Assembly: GCF_050030965.1 (NCBI RefSeq)
Contig: NZ_CP188297.1
Location: 1,984,001 to 2,048,000, forward strand
Direction of reading: 5' to 3'
Source of the DNA: Glutamicibacter sp002979865
GTDB lineage: Bacteria > Actinomycetota > Actinomycetes > Actinomycetales > Micrococcaceae
DNA length: 64,000 bases
Both the position numbers and the translations under genes were made by a program. The notes beneath the pieces were generated by a model. It ran no database searches, was not told the origin of the DNA, and was given only the letters and a program-made list of their open reading frames with translations. How positions within the stretch are numbered: position 1 is the first letter of the stretch; each line of letters opens with the position of its first letter. Below, piece by piece: positions 60,702-64,000 of the stretch.

Positions 60702-61544
60702 TTAGGCTGCAAGGGTATGGCATCGATATTCCATCGGCGTCATACCCTTCAGTCGTTCCTGACGCCGACTGACGTTGTACCAATCAATGTACGTCTCAAT
60801 CTCCACCTTGAGATCCTCGAAATCTGCGAAGTGCTCTCCATGGAACATCTCCGACTTGAGATGACCGAAGAAATTCTCCATGACCGAGTTGTCGAAGCAG
60901 TTCCCTTTACGAGACATGGACTGCACCGCACCATGCTCCTGCAGCAAAGCCTTCCACGACCAATGCTGATACTGGAATCCTTGATCCGTATGGACCAGCA
61001 GCTTCTTCCCGAAATCTTTCGAACCTAAGGCTTGAGCCAAGCTCTGATTAGTGAACGCCGTAGTTGGTGACGAAGCGATCGTGTAGCTCAAGATGCTGTG
61101 GTCAAACAGATCCATGATGGGAGGCAAATACAGTTTCTCCTGGTCAACCCTGAACTCTGTCACGTCACTGACGTAAACAGTGTCCGGTGTATCAACATCA
61201 AAGTGCCGCGCTAACAGGTTTTCAGCGATCTTGCTCTGCTCGCCCTGGTACGAGTTGTAGCGTCGCTTAGGGCGCGCTTTGGACTGAAAATTTAGGATTC
61301 TCATGAGCTTACGGACCAGCTTTATGCCGATGGCCCATCCTTGAGCGCGCAGGTCCATGTGGACTCTTCGGTACCCGTAGCGTCGTTTGCTGTTCTCAAA
61401 CGACGTGGTGATGGCTGCTTTGAGGTCCGCATACGGAGCTGTCTGATCCATCAACTTCAGATGGTAGTAATAGGTTGACCTGGCTAAGCCAGCTACGGCC
61501 AGCAGGTCTGCGAGGTCGTGTTCTGACTTGAGGGTGACAATCAC
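60702..61544 (-). CDS. IS150-group transposase OrfB (DDE catalytic)
   Basis: 280 residues with the retroviral-integrase-like catalytic core: YVSDVTEFRVDQ (first Asp), VHTDQGFQYQHW (second Asp), and NSVMENFFGHLKSE (Glu). The beginning SEHDLADLLAVAGLARSTYYYHL is the HTH-21 region. It is probably made as an OrfAB fusion by ribosomal slippage, since the -1 frame is open upstream through the end of orfA; direct initiation at GTG 61544 is the alternative. Confidence 0.88.
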   Translation of the reverse strand: MIVTLKSEHDLADLLAVAGLARSTYYYHLKLMDQTAPYADLKAAITTSFENSKRRYGYRRVHMDLRAQGWAIGIKLVRKLMRILNFQSKARPKRRYNSYQGEQSKIAENLLARHFDVDTPDTVYVSDVTEFRVDQEKLYLPPIMDLFDHSILSYTIASSPTTAFTNQSLAQALGSKDFGKKLLVHTDQGFQYQHWSWKALLQEHGAVQSMSRKGNCFDNSVMENFFGHLKSEMFHGEHFADFEDLKVEIETYIDWYNVSRRQERLKGMTPMEYRCHTLAA

Positions 61545-61552
61545 CTGGGTTT

Positions 61553-62035
61553 TCAGCGATGCCCCTGATCCCTCAAGTCTCGGAGTTTTTCCAGGTAAGC
61601 GACCTTGGCTAGCAGTCGTTTATTTTCTTGGCGGAGCTTGTCTTCTTCGCTCAAAGGCGATTTAGGTACGGAGCCTTTTGGGTGTCCTTTAGGTTTGGGC
61701 ATCAGTGCGTCGTCGCCGCCTTTTCGCCATAACCGCACCCAATCGGCAACCAACACGTCGGAACTGACGTTGAACTTTGCGGCAAGTTCCATGGCAGTTT
61801 CACCTGCAAGGAACCGGTCAACGATTTCCTTCTTGGTCTCGAAGGAATACTGCTTTTTTGCTGGTTTCTGCATGAGGCATAGCCTGCCATGTAACCGCCA
61901 CTGATTGTAGAGGCGCTTGCTCGCGGATGTACCGACTTTAATCACTGATGCCACAGACCTATATCCATAGCCTTGCTCGAAGAGTTCCACGAGTTGCTCG
62001 CGTTGGTACTCGGATAGTGTGCTTCGTGCGTGCAT
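61553..62035 (-). CDS. IS150-group transposase OrfA (DNA-binding)
   Basis: 160 residues with two helix-turn-helix segments: LSEYQREQLVELFEQGYGYRSVASVI (residues about 7-32) and FETKKEIVDRFLAGETAMELAAKFNVSSDVL (about 63-95), then a coiled-coil end (DKLRQENKRLLAKVAYLEKL) as in IS150 OrfA. GGGGAG precedes the ATG. An AAAAA run near 61588-61596 lies close to the end, a plausible slip site for a -1 shift into orfB. Confidence 0.88.
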   Translation of the reverse strand: MHARSTLSEYQREQLVELFEQGYGYRSVASVIKVGTSASKRLYNQWRLHGRLCLMQKPAKKQYSFETKKEIVDRFLAGETAMELAAKFNVSSDVLVADWVRLWRKGGDDALMPKPKGHPKGSVPKSPLSEEDKLRQENKRLLAKVAYLEKLRDLRDQGHR

Positions 62036-62092
62036 GAAAATGCTCCCCTAAAGTTGTTGACTTTTACAGTCCAACTTTCGGGGAGCAGTTCA

Positions 62093-62537
62093 TTCCGGGG
62101 CTATTATCCATCGTCTCAAATCTAACGGTTCTGGCAGATGTGCTACTGGACAAGGGGGAGAGGTCTAGAGAATTTTGTTGCCTGGGCAATTGCCCTTCCT
62201 GAAGCAGGAATGATTTGAATTTTTCTACTCAAGGCCTAACGGCTTAGTTATGCTTTCTGCGGTCAGTTCAATCTGAGGCTGCGGCGAGGTGTTGAACATC
62301 GGGTAATACTTTCTGATCTGAGGATGTCCTTGTTCCGTAGGTTAGGTTGTTACCACTGTTTAGCATTAATGGTCTAGTGCATACTGCGTTGTGTAGTCAT
62401 TACGCCTTCCACAAATGAGAACCTCAAAGAAGAAGAGCGCGCTGCTTTGTGCAGCTTCGCGTTTATACGAGACCATATAGAACGATGGTTTGCTTAATTA
62501 GCTAAGCTGAAACTGTCCGGTTTTGAGCTCGGCTTAC
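62093..62537. other. AT-richer intergenic region right of the IS element
   Basis: About 445 bases without a convincing gene, noticeably richer in A and T than the flanking genes. It includes the downstream end of the CGNR gene. The composition suggests an accessory junction created by the IS insertion or older decay. Confidence 0.45.
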
Positions 62538-63074
62538 TTAATGTTGAGAATCTCTTCTGGAGCTGGAGCGGTGGCGATCCACGGCATCTCGGTTTCCGCA
62601 GCGAGCGGAGCAATAGGTGCGTAACCCATTGCGGCTGGTATCGACGTAAGCAACGGTGCAACCTTGTCTCTGGCAGGTACCTAGCCTTTGGCCTCCGGAT
62701 TCCACGGTGAAAATTGCCAGACCTCCCGCGGTGACGGCTTTGACTCGCGCCACGAGATCTTGATCCTCGGAAGCAAAATGCAGATGGGGTCGCAACCCAT
62801 CGTGGGCTGTCACATAGGTCTTTGTTGCACCTTTCGCTAGCAAGATATTGATCGACTCCAGGCGCGCATCTACGCTCTCAGCGGTGAAGGCTGGCTCGAG
62901 AAGCGTTGCCCACGCAAGTATTTGCTGGGATTTTTCCGTGGTGAGTGTGATCTGACGAATCTCATGATTGGACAAGAGCTCTCGCAGATGCTGAATGTCC
63001 CACCCGCGGCCCAGTAAAGTCACCAAGTCGGCGGCAAGGAGCGAACCAGTCATATTGTCATGGTTGAAATGCAC
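62538..63074 (-). CDS. CGNR zinc-finger protein (second copy in window)
   Basis: 178 residues. N-terminal ABATE-type helical domain and a C-terminal CGNR finger: GTCQRQGCTVAYVDTSRNGLRTYC with a Cys pair, then CGNRDAVDRHR. It keeps the CGNR tetrad exactly, unlike the protein at 55.2 kb. The start is a GTG (63074) or an ATG seven codons later; no good ribosome binding site is visible. It is divergent from the AEC transporter with 35 bases between the starts, so joint control is very likely. Confidence 0.78.
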   Translation of the reverse strand: MHFNHDNMTGSLLAADLVTLLGRGWDIQHLRELLSNHEIRQITLTTEKSQQILAWATLLEPAFTAESVDARLESINILLAKGATKTYVTAHDGLRPHLHFASEDQDLVARVKAVTAGGLAIFTVESGGQRLGTCQRQGCTVAYVDTSRNGLRTYCSARCGNRDAVDRHRSSSRRDSQH

Positions 63075-63093
63075 TAACCCATTGCACCATAGT
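63064..63093 (+). promoter_or_regulatory. Candidate promoter of the AEC transporter gene
   Basis: TTGAAA (63064-63069) and CATAGT (63088-63093) stand 18 bases apart, close to a sigma-70-type -35/-10 pair, 17 bases before the GTG start. It lies within the start of the divergent CGNR gene. Confidence 0.4.
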
Positions 63094-63109
63094 CAAGGGT
63101 GTGAATGTC

Positions 63110-64000
63110 GTGAGCGCCGCAATTTTTCCTATTCTACTAATCCTCATCGCAGGGATATTTCTGCGCAGATACCTCCCTGACAAGGGAGGATTCTGGGAGG
63201 GTTTGTCGTGGATGAGCTACTGGATTTTTACACCGGCCTTGTTTGTTACTAGCATCGGGAGCGCCGATCTTTCCATCATCGAGCCGGGGCCATTGCTATT
63301 CAGTCTGCTGATACCGGTTTTAGCGGTAGCCGGGCTCGCTTTAGGATTGGGTAAGCTTGTTCGCGCAAACGGTCCGCAATTAACTTCTCTTGTGCAAGGT
63401 TCAATCCGCATCAACACCTATATCGGTCTGATTTTCGTGTCTGCGCTTCATGGGTCTGCCGGTATTGCCAGCTTTGCACTTGCTTGTGCGGTCGTTGTTC
63501 CCTTGGTGAACATCATCTGCGTCAGCGCACTTTCCGTCTATGGGGCAAAGCAGCGCTACGGCGGTAAGCTCCGGCTATGGCAGGAACTGATGTTCAATCC
63601 ACTAATCCTTTCGTGTGCGGGTGGATTATTGATTAATACCCTGTCTATACCCTTGCCGGGATTTCTGGGATCCACGCTCAACATGCTCGCCGCTCCAGCG
63701 CTGGTGTGCGGAACACTCATTGCCGGAGCAGCACTGAGCTTTAATTTCCGCTGGCGCGATGTGCTCGATATTGGCATCGCAACAATCCTGAAGCTGGCTA
63801 TCCTTCCAGTGGCAGCAATGGCGATCGCAATCCCCCTTGGGGTGACGGGGACCAGCTTGTCCGCCATCGTCTTGATCTGCGCTGTGCCAACTGCCCCGAG
63901 CGCCAACGTTCTGGCAGCCCGCATGGGTGGAGACACACGCCTGATTGCCGCAATCACTGGTACGCAGACCATTTGTGCTCTGGGAACGATTCCCCTAATG
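63110..64000 (+). CDS. AEC-family transporter (auxin efflux carrier type), truncated by window end
   Basis: 297 codons in the window, continuing past it. Ten-helix AEC layout: VSAAIFPILLILIAGIFLRRYLP at the start, the conserved loop around LVRANGPQLTSLVQGSIRINTYIGL and the second half with VLICAVPTAPSANVLAARMGGD, matching AEC/malonate-transporter-like proteins. The GTG start at 63110 is chosen because AAGGGT lies nine bases upstream; a GTG at 63101 is too near that site. Divergent from a CGNR regulator. Confidence 0.83.
   Translation, partial: MSAAIFPILLILIAGIFLRRYLPDKGGFWEGLSWMSYWIFTPALFVTSIGSADLSIIEPGPLLFSLLIPVLAVAGLALGLGKLVRANGPQLTSLVQGSIRINTYIGLIFVSALHGSAGIASFALACAVVVPLVNIICVSALSVYGAKQRYGGKLRLWQELMFNPLILSCAGGLLINTLSIPLPGFLGSTLNMLAAPALVCGTLIAGAALSFNFRWRDVLDIGIATILKLAILPVAAMAIAIPLGVTGTSLSAIVLICAVPTAPSANVLAARMGGDTRLIAAITGTQTICALGTIPLM

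Larger units (their letters stand above)
60658..62092 (-). mobile_element. IS3-family element, IS150 group
   Basis: About 1435 bases bounded by imperfect 24-base inverted repeats (60658-60681, 62069-62092), both starting TGAACTG and ending AAAGTTGGAC, which differ at a few inner positions. It carries two overlapping-phase transposase genes read leftward: orfA and orfB. The two flanks show no clear short duplication by eye. The element is intact in both frames, so it may be active. It lies between the pterin-dehydratase-like gene and the CGNR/AEC pair. Confidence 0.85.

Overview
The window looks like chromosomal DNA of a high-GC Gram-positive actinobacterium, most likely a member of the Micrococcaceae (Arthrobacter/Glutamicibacter type). 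This is inferred from strong GC bias at third codon positions, GGAGG-type ribosome binding sites, many GTG starts and family-typical genes: an actinobacterial DUF3618/holin-X pair, LigD with Ku, DUF4235, DUF4383 and an FMN-dependent lactate dehydrogenase next to an MHS permease. No rRNA, tRNA, CRISPR array or prophage was found. The window ends inside a gene.

Layout. 0-1.2 kb is sparse, with one small membrane-anchored protein. 1.2-7.6 kb holds an oligopeptide-type ABC importer (binding lipoprotein, two permeases, fused double ATPase) and an MFS transporter, all on the minus strand. 7.7-12.4 kb holds a Vsr mismatch endonuclease, a butanediol-dehydrogenase-like enzyme, two small membrane proteins and a class I photolyase. 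12.5-16.8 kb holds an envelope trio (DUF3618, holin-X, coiled-coil protein), a succinate-semialdehyde dehydrogenase and an unknown protein.

16.8-19.6 kb is foreign: a chloramphenicol exporter gene (cmx) with an intact translational attenuator but a one-base frameshift, followed by a decayed IS481-family (IS5564-like) transposase, resembling Tn5564. 19.9-26 kb holds a YbdK-type carboxylate-amine ligase, a Bcp peroxiredoxin, and the two-component NHEJ system (ligD and ku, divergent). 25.9-33.8 kb is a stress-type region: two oxidoreductases, a CBS-pair protein, a DUF421 membrane protein, a cysteine hydrolase and at least seven small, mostly acidic or membrane proteins of unknown function separated by strong hairpins.

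34-47.9 kb is metabolism and transport: a pterin dehydratase fused to a glyoxalase-like domain, an M20 amidohydrolase, a heterodimeric ABC exporter with one degenerate ATP site, a LysR regulator with an FUSC-type exporter, an aquaporin, a CPBP protease, an MFS and a MATE exporter, and a zinc-ribbon metallo-beta-lactamase-fold protein. 48-51.6 kb is a lactate utilisation locus (GntR regulator, MHS permease, LldD) beside the wreck of a tartrate-dehydrogenase-like gene. 51.6-60.5 kb holds small membrane proteins, an amino acid permease, an RraA-like protein, a CGNR regulator divergent from an EamA exporter, a GMC oxidoreductase, a MarR-FUSC operon and a second pterin-dehydratase-like protein. 60.66-62.09 kb is an apparently complete IS150-type IS3 element. 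The window closes with a second CGNR regulator divergent from an AEC-type transporter that runs off the end.

Themes: a concentration of DNA repair genes (vsr, phrB, ligD, ku) in 7-26 kb; repeated regulator-plus-small-molecule-exporter modules (LysR-FUSC, MarR-FUSC, CGNR-EamA, CGNR-AEC); and several clear palindromic candidate operators. I see no fully novel multi-gene system that can be proven from sequence alone. The best leads are the cmx attenuator, the paired CGNR/exporter modules and the small-protein stress region at 27-33 kb.
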